Assembly: GCA_958349075.1 (NCBI GenBank)
Contig: CATWBR010000056.1
Span: forward strand, 1 to 14,395
Length of the DNA: 14,395 bases
Origin: an uncultured Clostridium sp.
GTDB lineage: Bacteria > Bacillota > Clostridia > Lachnospirales > Lachnospiraceae
Direction of reading: 5' to 3'
Shown here: in pieces, positions 1-7,337 of the stretch
Layout: the number at the start of each line of letters is the position of its first letter
Numbering within the stretch: the stretch's first letter is position 1
Notes under the pieces: generated by a model
Told to the model about the DNA's origin: nothing
What the model saw: the letters and a program-made list of their open reading frames with translations, nothing else
The model's database searches: none
Made by a program: the position numbers and the translations under genes

Positions 1-21
1 ATAAGATATAAAAGAAATTAA

Positions 22-71
22 TTGTGCTATTTGTACAAAAATTAAGCATAATAGCAAAATGCTCGAGCCTT
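22..71 (+). promoter_or_regulatory. Possible operon promoter and LacI-type operator
   Basis: The 129 bases before the first gene are AT-rich and contain no ORF. A weak promoter can be proposed from TTGTGC (22-27) and CATAAT (47-52), with a 19-base spacer. Just downstream lies AATGCTCGAGCCTT (58-71), an imperfect 14-bp palindrome centred on CpG at 64-65 with a perfect GCTCGAGC core (61-68). Operators of the LacI/GalR family are typically short palindromes with a central CpG, and a LacI-family gene closes the operon, so this is the best operator candidate. A second, weaker CpG-centred site, TTTGTTCGAAAAGG (109-122), overlaps the first ribosome binding site. The promoter call is weak and the operator role is inferred. 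Confidence 0.35.
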
Positions 72-129
72 AAACAACACAAAACAGATAAACAGGTAAT
101 TTCTTAAATTTGTTCGAAAAGGAGAAAAA

Positions 130-969
130 ATGATGAAACTCAACTATTCCAGAGAGCAATTAGAAAAAACAGCACACGACATCCGCGTTGATACAGTGGA
201 AAGCCTGCATTGTGCAGGAAGCGGACATCCGGGTGGTTCTTTGTCGATTGCAGAAATGTTAAGTGTTCTGTATTTTCACGAGATGAATGTGGATCCGGAG
301 TCTCCGAACGGAGGAGACAGAGATCGTTTTGTGTTATCAAAAGGACACGCGGCTCCCGCGTATTATGCGGCGCTGGCTGAGAGAGGATACTTTCCAAAGG
401 AACTTTTAAAAACTCTCAGGCAGATTGACAGCCCTCTTCAGGGACATCCCGACAGAAAAAAGGTTCCCGGGGTGGATATGTCAACCGGTTCTCTGGGGCA
501 GGGAATTTCAGCCGCAGCAGGCATGGCGTGTTATGCGAAAAAAGAAGGTAAGAATTACCGGGTATACTGCATCATTGGCGACGGCGAGATGCAGGAGGGA
601 GAGGTGTGGGAGGCCCTTATGGCGTCGGCCCATTATGAACTTTCCAATTTTACGGTCTTGCTTGATCGGAACGGCCTGCAGATTGACGGCTGTGTTGAAA
701 ACGTCATGTCCATCCATCCGATCCGCGAAAAGATAGAGGCCTTTGGCTGGCAGGTACTGGAAGCAGACGGCCATGACGTGGGAGAGCTGCTCAGGGCGTT
801 TGAGGAGGCCCGCAGGAATACGGAGACTCCGACATTTATCATTTGTACGACCGTAAAGGGAAAAGGGGTTTCATTCATGGAGAACCAGGCAGGATGGCAC
901 GGCGCCGCAATCTCCGATGAACAATATGATCAGGCGATGAGAGATTTAAATACAAATTTAGATGTATAA
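130..969 (+). CDS. Transketolase, N-terminal (thiamine diphosphate-binding) subunit
   Basis: This 279-residue protein is the N-terminal half of a split transketolase. Transketolase moves a two-carbon ketol unit between sugars in the cytoplasm and needs thiamine diphosphate (ThDP) and a divalent metal. Visible family marks are GSGHPGG (residues 30-36), the ThDP/metal motif beginning GDGEMQEGEVWEA (150 onward) with DRNGLQIDG following, and a C-terminal GWHGAAISDEQY stretch. The length fits the usual 270-290 residues of this subunit. The start at ATG 130 is supported by AAAGGAG nine bases upstream. A second ATG follows immediately at 133. The C-terminal subunit gene begins 14 bases after the stop. 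Split transketolases occur both as housekeeping enzymes and in dedicated pathways such as apulose-4-phosphate or sulfofructose breakdown. The operon context favours a dedicated role, but the donor substrate cannot be read from the sequence. Confidence 0.93.
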   Translation: MMKLNYSREQLEKTAHDIRVDTVESLHCAGSGHPGGSLSIAEMLSVLYFHEMNVDPESPNGGDRDRFVLSKGHAAPAYYAALAERGYFPKELLKTLRQIDSPLQGHPDRKKVPGVDMSTGSLGQGISAAAGMACYAKKEGKNYRVYCIIGDGEMQEGEVWEALMASAHYELSNFTVLLDRNGLQIDGCVENVMSIHPIREKIEAFGWQVLEADGHDVGELLRAFEEARRNTETPTFIICTTVKGKGVSFMENQAGWHGAAISDEQYDQAMRDLNTNLDV

Positions 970-983
970 GGAGGGATTCAAAG

Positions 984-1913
984 ATGCTGTCTACAAGAGA
1001 GGCTTACGGTCTTGCTCTGGCTGAATTCGGCGCTCAATATGATTTTTATGTGTTGGACGCGGATCTTGCGAAGGCGACGCAGACGATTAAGTTTAAAGAA
1101 AAATATCCGGAACGGTTTATCGATATGGGAATTGCGGAATCCAATATGATGAATTTTGCAGCAGGTATATCATCCTGCGGCGTCCCCGTCTTTGCAAGCA
1201 CGTTTGCGGCTTTTGCAGCCGGACGGGCATATGATCAGGTTCGAAACGGTATAGCATATCCCAATTGCAATGTTAAGATAGGAGCGACTCATGGAGGCGT
1301 TCTCATTGGCGCGGACGGGGGAAGCCATCAATGTATCGAAGACATTTCTCTGATGCGCACCATCCCCAATATGACGGTTCTTTGTCCCTGTGATGTGGAA
1401 GAGACATATGCCTGTGTAAAAGCGGCGCTTCAAAAGGACGGGCCGGTCTATCTGCGGTTTGGACGGCTGGGGACGCCGGACGTGTATGAAAAGGGAACCC
1501 TGGATTTTGAGATTGGAAAAGGCCGGGTCGTGCTGGACGGCGCGGATGTTACGATTATTGCCGTCGGAGATATGGTTTACCGGAGTGTGGAAGCTGCGGG
1601 ACTGTTGAAAAAGGAAGGTATAGTCGCGGCAGTGATTGATATGGCTTCTGTCAAACCAATCGATGAAAAGCTCATTTTAACTTATGCAAAAAAGACGGGT
1701 GCGGTTGTCACGGCAGAAGATCACAATGTGATTGGGGGCCTGGGCGGAGCCGTAGCGGAGGTTTTGTCAAGAGACCTTCCGACTCCGATGGAATTCGTAG
1801 GCATCCAGGATCGGTTTGGCTGCTCCGGTTCTCCGGCAGAGTTAGAGAAGCTTTACGGACTGGATATAGAAGCAATTGCAGAGGCGGCCAGAAAAGCAGT
1901 CATGAAAAAGTAA
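984..1913 (+). CDS. Transketolase, C-terminal (pyrimidine-binding and C-terminal domain) subunit
   Basis: This 309-residue protein is the partner of the preceding gene and forms the other half of the transketolase active site. It contains the PYR domain with the catalytic-type glutamate in GIAESNM (E52), the GRAYDQVRN segment, and the substrate-side ADGGSHQ motif with H115. It also has the YLRFGR strand that usually contacts the sugar's anionic end, and the C-terminal transketolase domain with AEDHNVIGGLGGAVAE. AAGGAGG (968-974) overlaps the upstream stop region and is well placed for ATG 984, so the two subunits are likely translated in a coupled way. The length is normal. I see no lesion in a key residue. 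Which sugars are used is unknown. Confidence 0.93.
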   Translation: MLSTREAYGLALAEFGAQYDFYVLDADLAKATQTIKFKEKYPERFIDMGIAESNMMNFAAGISSCGVPVFASTFAAFAAGRAYDQVRNGIAYPNCNVKIGATHGGVLIGADGGSHQCIEDISLMRTIPNMTVLCPCDVEETYACVKAALQKDGPVYLRFGRLGTPDVYEKGTLDFEIGKGRVVLDGADVTIIAVGDMVYRSVEAAGLLKKEGIVAAVIDMASVKPIDEKLILTYAKKTGAVVTAEDHNVIGGLGGAVAEVLSRDLPTPMEFVGIQDRFGCSGSPAELEKLYGLDIEAIAEAARKAVMKK

Positions 1914-1941
1914 TGATAAAGTTTACGGGGTGGAGGTAAAA

Positions 1942-2775
1942 ATGAAACATATTTTTTTAAACCTGAAACGTTTCGATGTTCCGGTAGAGCAGGGCGGTTT
2001 GAACCGGATTGCCCCCGTTCAAAAATGGGGCGGGTACATTGTGGAAAGCACGCAGCAAAGCCTGAAAGAGTATGATTCTTCGGAAGTTGAATTTGTGCAG
2101 TATTTTCCGGAGGCACATATTTTGAGCGCGGCGGCGGCAAGATGCGGGGACAGTCCGGTGCAGATTGGATGTCAGGGTGTTTACCGCATGGATACAGGGG
2201 TGAACGGGTTTGGCGCTTTTACGGCAAACCGGCCGGCAGCGGCGATGTCTGCGATGGGGGTGCAGTCGGTGCTGATTGGCCATTGTGAAGAGCGGGACGA
2301 TAAAAAGGGCATTCTGGCGGAAACAGGAACAGAGGATCCGGACGCGGTTGACCGCATTTTGAATCAGGAAATAAAACTGGCAATTTCCCGGGGCATGAAA
2401 GTCCTGTATTGTATCGGAGAAAGGAGTGAAGAGCAGGAGAGATGGGAAGAGGTTCTGGGAAAACAGCTCTCGATTGGACTTGAGGGAGTAGATACAACCA
2501 AGGTCGTGATTGGTTACGAGCCGATTTGGTCCATCGGGCCCGGGAAAACTCCGGCGGATCAATCCTACATAACAAAAATTGCCCGTTTTATTAAAAAAGC
2601 CACAGGAGGAATGGATGTTGTCTATGGAGGCGGCCTTAAGACAGATAACGCCGAAATGCTTGCATCAATCAACGAGATAGACGGTGGACTAATCGCGCTG
2701 ACCCGGTTCTCCGGAGAAATCGGATTCTATCCGAATGAGTATCTGGAGATTATCAGCCGGTATCTTAGAAAGTGA
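1942..2775 (+). CDS. Divergent triosephosphate isomerase-family protein (sugar-phosphate or analogue isomerase)
   Basis: This 277-residue TIM-barrel protein is an aldose-ketose isomerase of the TIM family. The catalytic set is intact: N7 and K9 in LNLKRFD, H114 in IGHCEER, and E193 in YEPIWSIGPGKT (loop 6). Phosphate-contact loops differ from housekeeping TIM. Loop 7 reads YGGGLK (G231 where Ser211 of classical TIM normally sits), and loop 8 reads DGGLIALTRFSGE (A252-L253 where a Gly-Gly pair is usual). The protein is also longer than the usual 250 residues. ATG 1942 is chosen over GTG 1930 because GGAGG (1932-1936) lies between them. Relatives in tetritol pathways (EryH or LerI, erythrulose-1-phosphate isomerase) are the closest functional precedent I know. 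A four-carbon or differently charged substrate is therefore more likely than glyceraldehyde 3-phosphate. The substrate is inferred, the family is clear. Confidence 0.85.
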   Translation: MKHIFLNLKRFDVPVEQGGLNRIAPVQKWGGYIVESTQQSLKEYDSSEVEFVQYFPEAHILSAAAARCGDSPVQIGCQGVYRMDTGVNGFGAFTANRPAAAMSAMGVQSVLIGHCEERDDKKGILAETGTEDPDAVDRILNQEIKLAISRGMKVLYCIGERSEEQERWEEVLGKQLSIGLEGVDTTKVVIGYEPIWSIGPGKTPADQSYITKIARFIKKATGGMDVVYGGGLKTDNAEMLASINEIDGGLIALTRFSGEIGFYPNEYLEIISRYLRK

Positions 2776-2784
2776 GGGAGTTAA

Positions 2785-4239
2785 ATGAAACTGGATTTTG
2801 AATATGGCCAGGGCCTGATGAGTGCGGAACTGCCGGATTCCACGGAGGTTTTTATCCCGGGGGAAACGGTGCCGGATCCGCCCTGTATTCCGGAGCAGGA
2901 GATTGTGGAGAAGACGATTGAATCCATCCGGAATCCAATGGGGATGAAGCCGCTCTCCGAATTGGCGCACAAAGGAGCCACGGCGGTTATCGTAATCCCG
3001 GACATCGTGAAGGGAGGATGCCAGCCCACGTCCCACCGTAAAGTTGCAATCCGCCTTATTGTGGATGAATTATGCAGAAACGGTGTGGAAAAAAAGGATA
3101 TTTTGCTGTTGTTTTCCAATGGACTGCATCCCAGGACAACCGTTCCGGAGGCAAGGCAGATTCTTGGAGACGAATTGTTCAATGAGTTTTACTGGAGCCA
3201 TCAGATTACCAGCCATGATTCGGAAGATTATGAGCATCTGGCGGATTTGGGATGTACCTCCCGCGGCGATCGGGTGCTGATGAACCGGTATGTTTTTGAC
3301 TGTGACATTCCCATTTTAATCGGCCACACACAGGGAAATCCTTATGGGGGATATTCGGGCGGATACAAACACTGTGCAACGGGAATCACGCACTGGCGCT
3401 CCATCGCCAGCCATCATGTGCCTGAAGTTATGCACCGTAAGGACTTTACTCCGGTCTCGGGCCACAGTCTGATGCGCACGAAGTTTGACGAGATTGGCAT
3501 GCTGATGGAGGAGAAGATGGGACATCCCTTCTTCTGTTGTGATGCGGTTCTCGATACCAGCTCCCGCCAGATAGAAATCAATTCGGGTTATGCGGCGGTC
3601 ATGCAGCCAAAGTCGTGGATTATGGCAAATAAACGTACCTATGTGCCGTTTGCGGAGAAAAAATACGATATCATGATTTTCGGCATGCCTCAGAATTTTC
3701 ATTACGGTGATGGAATGGGAACAAACCCGATTCAGTTTATGCAGGCGATTTCGGCACAGGTCATCCGCCATAAAAGAGTGATGAGCGATAAGTGCGTTAT
3801 TATCTGCTCCTCCACCTGCAACGGATATTTTCATGATGAGAGATGGCCTTATCTGCGTGAATTGTATGAGATGTTCCAGCACGATTATATGAATACGCTG
3901 CCGGATATGAACCGGTATGGAGAATACTTTGCAACGAATGAGGAGTATATCCGCAAATACCGCTGTGCAAATGCATTTCATCCCTTCCACGGTTTTTCAA
4001 TGATGTCCTGCGGGCATATCGCGGAGGAGAACACAAGCGCAATCTATCTTGTCGGAGCACAGGAGCCGGGAATCGCAAGAAGCATGGGACTGAAAACGCG
4101 GGCGACCTTTGAGGAGGCGCTGGAGGACGCGAAGAAAAAATATGTTGGAGCAAATCCTCATATTTTAGCGCTGCCAAAGACGTTTAAGCTGGGGGCCGTC
4201 CATCTTTGCATGAAGGATGACGATCTGACAACCGTTTAG
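2785..4239 (+). CDS. LarA-family nickel-pincer 2-hydroxyacid racemase/epimerase
   Basis: This 484-residue protein belongs to the lactate racemase LarA superfamily (DUF2088 N-terminal domain). LarA enzymes invert a 2-hydroxy acid by hydride transfer using a nickel pincer nucleotide attached to a lysine. Residues matching Lactobacillus plantarum LarA H108, H174, K184 and H200 are visible as H115 (FSNGLHPRTT), H181 (ILIGHTQG), K195 (GYSGGYKHCATG) and H211 (SIASHH). The H115-H181 and K195-H211 spacings are the same as in LarA. The segment PDIVKGGCQPTS places K76 where LarA has Arg75. The protein is about 50-60 residues longer than typical LarA. No larB, larC or larE cofactor genes are in the window, so they must be elsewhere for activity. 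GGGAG (2776-2780) precedes ATG 2785, nine bases after the upstream stop. Known paralogues act on lactate, malate or aldonates. The substrate here is unknown, and a sugar acid is plausible from context. Confidence 0.82.
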   Translation: MKLDFEYGQGLMSAELPDSTEVFIPGETVPDPPCIPEQEIVEKTIESIRNPMGMKPLSELAHKGATAVIVIPDIVKGGCQPTSHRKVAIRLIVDELCRNGVEKKDILLLFSNGLHPRTTVPEARQILGDELFNEFYWSHQITSHDSEDYEHLADLGCTSRGDRVLMNRYVFDCDIPILIGHTQGNPYGGYSGGYKHCATGITHWRSIASHHVPEVMHRKDFTPVSGHSLMRTKFDEIGMLMEEKMGHPFFCCDAVLDTSSRQIEINSGYAAVMQPKSWIMANKRTYVPFAEKKYDIMIFGMPQNFHYGDGMGTNPIQFMQAISAQVIRHKRVMSDKCVIICSSTCNGYFHDERWPYLRELYEMFQHDYMNTLPDMNRYGEYFATNEEYIRKYRCANAFHPFHGFSMMSCGHIAEENTSAIYLVGAQEPGIARSMGLKTRATFEEALEDAKKKYVGANPHILALPKTFKLGAVHLCMKDDDLTTV

Positions 4240-4260
4240 AAAAAATTGGGGGAGCGAAAT

Positions 4261-4344
4261 TTAAGGTAAGAAACTTAAGGCAAGAGGCTTAAGATAAGAA
4301 ACTTAAGACAAGAAACTTAAGATAAAAGGCTTAAGATAAATAAC
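4261..4344 (+). repeat. Six tandem 14-bp repeats upstream of the solute-binding protein gene
   Basis: Six head-to-tail 14-bp units run without interruption from 4261 to 4344. They are TTAAGGTAAGAAAC, TTAAGGCAAGAGGC, TTAAGATAAGAAAC, TTAAGACAAGAAAC, TTAAGATAAAAGGC and TTAAGATAAATAAC. Every internal junction creates the palindrome CTTAAG. The AGGAGG ribosome binding site (4345-4350) follows directly. The array sits in the only sizeable gap (118 bases) between the racemase and transporter genes. It could be a cooperative protein-binding array, an mRNA leader element, or a slippage-prone spacer. The repeat structure is certain and the role is not. Confidence 0.95.
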
Positions 4345-4357
4345 AGGAGGATAAAAA

Positions 4358-5572
4358 ATGAAAAAAAACTTGGCGCTGGTAACTGTAATGGCCCTTCTTG
4401 TGAGCATGCTCGCCGGCTGCGGCGGTTCATCTAAAAGTTCGGAACCTGCACCGGCCACAAAGGAAGAGACGGCCGCTGTTTCCGGAACGGATGAAGTTGC
4501 AGAGGGAGAAGGAACCACCTGGGGAATTGAACCGATGGCGGAGCCTGTAACAATCAATCGTGGCTTTTTCTCGGGTTCTCCGCATTCTTCTGAGTTCTAT
4601 ATTATGGAACAGAAGGGCTGGCTTGAGGAGCTTGGAATTACCTTCAATTATAATTCCTTTATCTCGGGCCCTGCGATGATGGAGGCAAATGCGGACTGGG
4701 ATATCTGTACATCCGGCGGCCCGGGAGTGATCAACGGCATCCTCAATTATGATGTTACTGCAATCGGAATTGTAGAGAACGAGGTGATTTTGAATCTCTA
4801 TGTCCGCGAGGATTCTCCTATTGCAAAGTCGGGCAAAGGACATTTCCCGGATTATCCGGAAATGTACGGCACTGCGGATGACTGGAAGGGAACGGAGTGG
4901 CTGCTGCCGCTTGGAACGACCATGCACATGACGATGATTTCCGTTTTGGAGCAGATGGGCCTCACTGCGAACGATGTTACTCTGACCAATATGGATGCGA
5001 CAACGGCTCTTACGGCATTCCGCGCAGGGGAAGGCGATGGTATGGGAATATGGACTTCGACGGCTCTTACGGCGGAGAAGGAAGGCAAGTATGTGAAAGT
5101 AGTGGGAGCAGGAGACAACGGTATCGTCATCGCGGCCGCGATGTGTGCAACGGACAAAGCGCTGGCAGATCCGGTCAAGAGAGAAGCAATTCAGAAAATA
5201 TATGAGCTGTACTATCATACGGCTGAATGGATTCAGGAAAATATGGAAGATGCAGCGACTCTGTATGCCGAGACCTGTGCGATCGAGGGTATCACGACAA
5301 CGGAAGATTTCGATCTGGCCTTTGAGACTTACAGCAGAACGCCGGATCACACGATGAAGCAGAATCTGGATCTGATGCTTCAGAGCGCTGCGGATGAGTC
5401 CGGACTTGCAGGCCGCGAGATTACAGGCGGAGAGCAGGCAATCATGTATACATTCGACTTCTTTGTAAGCCAGGACAAGTACACAAATGACCAGAGGGCT
5501 TTTATTCTTGATAATCATAAGATATCCTCTGAAATTGCAGAAGAAGTACAGGCAGTCATGGAAGCAAGATAA
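4358..5572 (+). CDS. ABC transporter solute-binding lipoprotein, SsuA/TauA/NMT1-like
   Basis: This 404-residue protein is the extracellular binding component of the importer encoded downstream. It has a lipoprotein signal: a Lys-rich start, a hydrophobic core, and the lipobox LAGC with C21 as the lipidated residue. A Ser/Glu-rich linker leads to the mature domain from about residue 60. The body (VTINRGFFSGSPHS, GWLEELGI, ICTSGGPGVINGIL, PLGTTMHM) matches the periplasmic-binding type 2 fold used by nitrate, sulfonate, taurine and thiamine-precursor importers. It does not resemble the CUT1 or CUT2 sugar-binding proteins. AGGAGG seven bases before ATG 4358 is near ideal. The stop is followed by two strong hairpins before the permease gene, which often allows higher levels of binding protein than of membrane parts. 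The ligand is not identifiable from motifs. Confidence 0.88.
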   Translation: MKKNLALVTVMALLVSMLAGCGGSSKSSEPAPATKEETAAVSGTDEVAEGEGTTWGIEPMAEPVTINRGFFSGSPHSSEFYIMEQKGWLEELGITFNYNSFISGPAMMEANADWDICTSGGPGVINGILNYDVTAIGIVENEVILNLYVREDSPIAKSGKGHFPDYPEMYGTADDWKGTEWLLPLGTTMHMTMISVLEQMGLTANDVTLTNMDATTALTAFRAGEGDGMGIWTSTALTAEKEGKYVKVVGAGDNGIVIAAAMCATDKALADPVKREAIQKIYELYYHTAEWIQENMEDAATLYAETCAIEGITTTEDFDLAFETYSRTPDHTMKQNLDLMLQSAADESGLAGREITGGEQAIMYTFDFFVSQDKYTNDQRAFILDNHKISSEIAEEVQAVMEAR

Positions 5573-5580
5573 TTGTTACC

Positions 5581-5617
5581 GCCTGCATCCCGGCCGCATT
5601 TTGGCCGGGATGCGGGC
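5581..5617 (+). other. Strong intra-operon hairpin after the binding-protein gene
   Basis: GCATCCCGGCC (5585-5595) pairs perfectly with GGCCGGGATGC (5603-5613) around a GCATTTT loop. The stem extends outward to 5581/5617 with one G-T wobble, giving 15 pairs. The following bases (AATAACACGG) are not T-rich, so it is more likely an mRNA-stabilising or processing hairpin than an intrinsic terminator. It begins nine bases past the stop of the binding-protein gene. Confidence 0.8.
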
Positions 5618-5640
5618 AATAACACGGTTCGCGGTGCACA

Positions 5641-5676
5641 GAAACGGCAATCCTGCCGTTTCACTTGGAATTTTCG
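5641..5676 (+). terminator. Second intergenic hairpin, possible partial terminator
   Basis: GAAACGGCA (5641-5649) pairs with TGCCGTTTC (5654-5662) around a four-base ATCC loop, a perfect 9-bp stem. It is followed by ACTTGGAATTTTCG, a short and imperfect T-rich stretch, so termination would be partial at best. Together with the hairpin at 5581-5617 it could lower transcription into the permease and ATPase genes relative to the binding protein. The stem is certain and the function inferred. Confidence 0.5.
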
Positions 5677-5706
5677 GTTATTAAGACGACAAAGGGCTGG
5701 AGATTT

Positions 5707-6519
5707 ATGAAAAATACAAAAAAAGTTCGTGACAGGTTAGGAAGAGGCCGTTATTGCAGCACCTATACCTATGTGATGTTATCGATCGCCGGCATCCTCA
5801 GCTTTCTTGTACTGTGGGAGCTGTTAATCAGCACGGGGCTGATATCGGGGCGCTACCTTGCGAAACCTACGGAGCTGGTGGTTTTATTTGTGAAAAAGTT
5901 TTATGATGCATCGCCGGATGGTGCATTGCTGCCGCAGTCTATCGGGGCGAGCCTCCAGGTTTCCGTGACGGGGCTGTGCCTGGCAATAGCCGTCGGCGTC
6001 CCCCTGGGACTTTGCATGGGATGGTTTAAGGCACTGGACGGACTGGTAAATCCAATCTTTGAGGTGATCCGTCCAATCCCGCCGATCTCCTGGATCCCGC
6101 TTACGGTTTTGTGGCTGGGAATCGGGCTGCGCGCAAAAGCATTCATCATTTTCTTTTCTGCGCTGATTCCCTGTGTCATCAACTCTTACACAGGAATCAA
6201 ACAGACCAATAAGACACTTATTGATGTGGCCAGGACATGCGGCGCCTCCAATGTGGAGACGTTCTTCAAGGTCGGCATTCCCAGTGCGATGCCGATGACG
6301 TTTTCGGGCGTCCGCGTCGCAGTCGGCAATGCGTGGTCGACGCTTGTTGCGGCAGAAATGCTGGCTTCCAGCGCCGGACTTGGCTATATGATCCTGATGG
6401 GCAGGATGTTTGCACGCCCGGACATTATTCTTCTGGGCATGATTGTGATCGGCGGAGTAGGGGCGCTGTTTAACGGAATCCTTACATTTGTTGAAAATCG
6501 GGTGATCCGGTGGAGGTAA
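5707..6519 (+). CDS. ABC transporter permease 1, SsuC/TauC-like
   Basis: This 270-residue integral membrane protein forms one half of the import channel. A basic N-terminus is followed by about six hydrophobic segments, including those near residues 22-41, 80-104, 126-143, 145-163 and 236-258. The family motif RPIPPISWIPL lies in the middle. The ATPase-docking EAA loop reads DVARTCGASNVETFF with the conserved glycine at G179, followed by GIPSAMP. ATG 5707 is preferred, with GGAG at 5699-5702. The frame extends upstream to a TTG at 5665, but that codon sits just beyond the hairpin and lacks a ribosome binding site. The second permease gene starts five bases after this stop, and both proteins are 270 residues, indicating a heterodimeric channel. 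Confidence 0.9.
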   Translation: MKNTKKVRDRLGRGRYCSTYTYVMLSIAGILSFLVLWELLISTGLISGRYLAKPTELVVLFVKKFYDASPDGALLPQSIGASLQVSVTGLCLAIAVGVPLGLCMGWFKALDGLVNPIFEVIRPIPPISWIPLTVLWLGIGLRAKAFIIFFSALIPCVINSYTGIKQTNKTLIDVARTCGASNVETFFKVGIPSAMPMTFSGVRVAVGNAWSTLVAAEMLASSAGLGYMILMGRMFARPDIILLGMIVIGGVGALFNGILTFVENRVIRWR

Positions 6520-6524
6520 GAAAG

Positions 6525-7337
6525 ATGGTACGAGTTGATAAAAAGGGCCGTAAAGGTGAATTTAAGCAGATTACTGCAAAGGATATCGTTTATATGCTGC
6601 TCCCTGTCATTTCAATTTCGGCTTTGATTCTGGCATGGTTCCTGGTTTCCTCTCACAGACCGGATATGTTTCCGACTATGCCGGCGACGTGGAACCGTCT
6701 TTTGCTTCTGATAGAAAAGCCGATTATGCGTGTTTCCTTCGGCGGACATATTATCTGCAGCTTAAGACGCGTAATCATTGCACTTCTCAGTGCAATCGTG
6801 CTTGGTATGGCATTTGGTATTGTCATTGGCTGGAACAAAAAACTGGACTGCTTTTTTGGAACCATATTTAATGTCATCCGCCCGATTCCGCCGATCGCAT
6901 GGGTGCCGCTGATTACAATTGCATTTGGTATCGGTGAGTTTCCCAAGGTTTTGATTGTGTTTATCAGCGCATTTATGCCGATCGTCGTCAATACGAGGGC
7001 GAGCATCCAGGGCGTGGAGGAGATGTATCTGGATGTGGGGACGCTGTTTGATGCGAACCGCACCCAGATGCTCTGGGAGGTTGCGATGCCGTCGGCTATT
7101 CCGGGCATTATTGCAGGGATCAAGACGGCAACAAGCGCCGCATGGATGGCGGTTCTGGCGGCCGAAATGCTCGGGGCGAAAAGCGGCGTGGGCTTTCTTG
7201 TCAGCCGCGGCATGGATGGAAATGACATGCCGTTAGTCCTTGTGGCGATGATTACAATCGGCGTAGTAGGAGCGTTCCTCAGCGTTTTCACAACATTTGT
7301 TGAAAGGTTGCTATGTCCATGGATGAGAATAAAGTAA
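6525..7337 (+). CDS. ABC transporter permease 2, SsuC/TauC-like
   Basis: This 270-residue protein is the second membrane subunit and a paralogue of permease 1. It shares the RPIPPIAWVPL motif and about six membrane segments. The docking loop reads LDVGTLFDANRTQMLWEVAMPSA. D176 takes the place of the glycine that is G179 in permease 1, so the usual EAA-loop glycine is absent here. ATG 6525 is chosen over GTG 6510 because GGAGGT (6512-6517) precedes it and overlaps the stop of permease 1. The 3' end overlaps the first ATPase gene by 25 bases. The two unlike permeases and two unlike ATPases imply an asymmetric transporter. Confidence 0.9.
   Translation: MVRVDKKGRKGEFKQITAKDIVYMLLPVISISALILAWFLVSSHRPDMFPTMPATWNRLLLLIEKPIMRVSFGGHIICSLRRVIIALLSAIVLGMAFGIVIGWNKKLDCFFGTIFNVIRPIPPIAWVPLITIAFGIGEFPKVLIVFISAFMPIVVNTRASIQGVEEMYLDVGTLFDANRTQMLWEVAMPSAIPGIIAGIKTATSAAWMAVLAAEMLGAKSGVGFLVSRGMDGNDMPLVLVAMITIGVVGAFLSVFTTFVERLLCPWMRIK

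Noticed and set aside
1..129. Riboswitch in the operon leader
   Set aside because: The region is short and AT-rich, with no strong multi-stem structure and no recognisable riboswitch core.
1957..2562. 201-codon minus-strand frame opposite the TIM-like gene
   Set aside because: The translation is rich in Arg, Pro and His with no domain, and the plus strand holds all TIM catalytic motifs.
4261..4344. CRISPR array
   Set aside because: The units are 14 bases and contiguous with no spacers, and no cas genes are near.
4427..5518. 363-codon open frame on the minus strand opposite the binding-protein gene
   Set aside because: It shows no family resemblance, contains no clear ribosome binding site, and lies wholly under a convincing lipoprotein gene whose motifs and start are clear. 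It is an antisense shadow.
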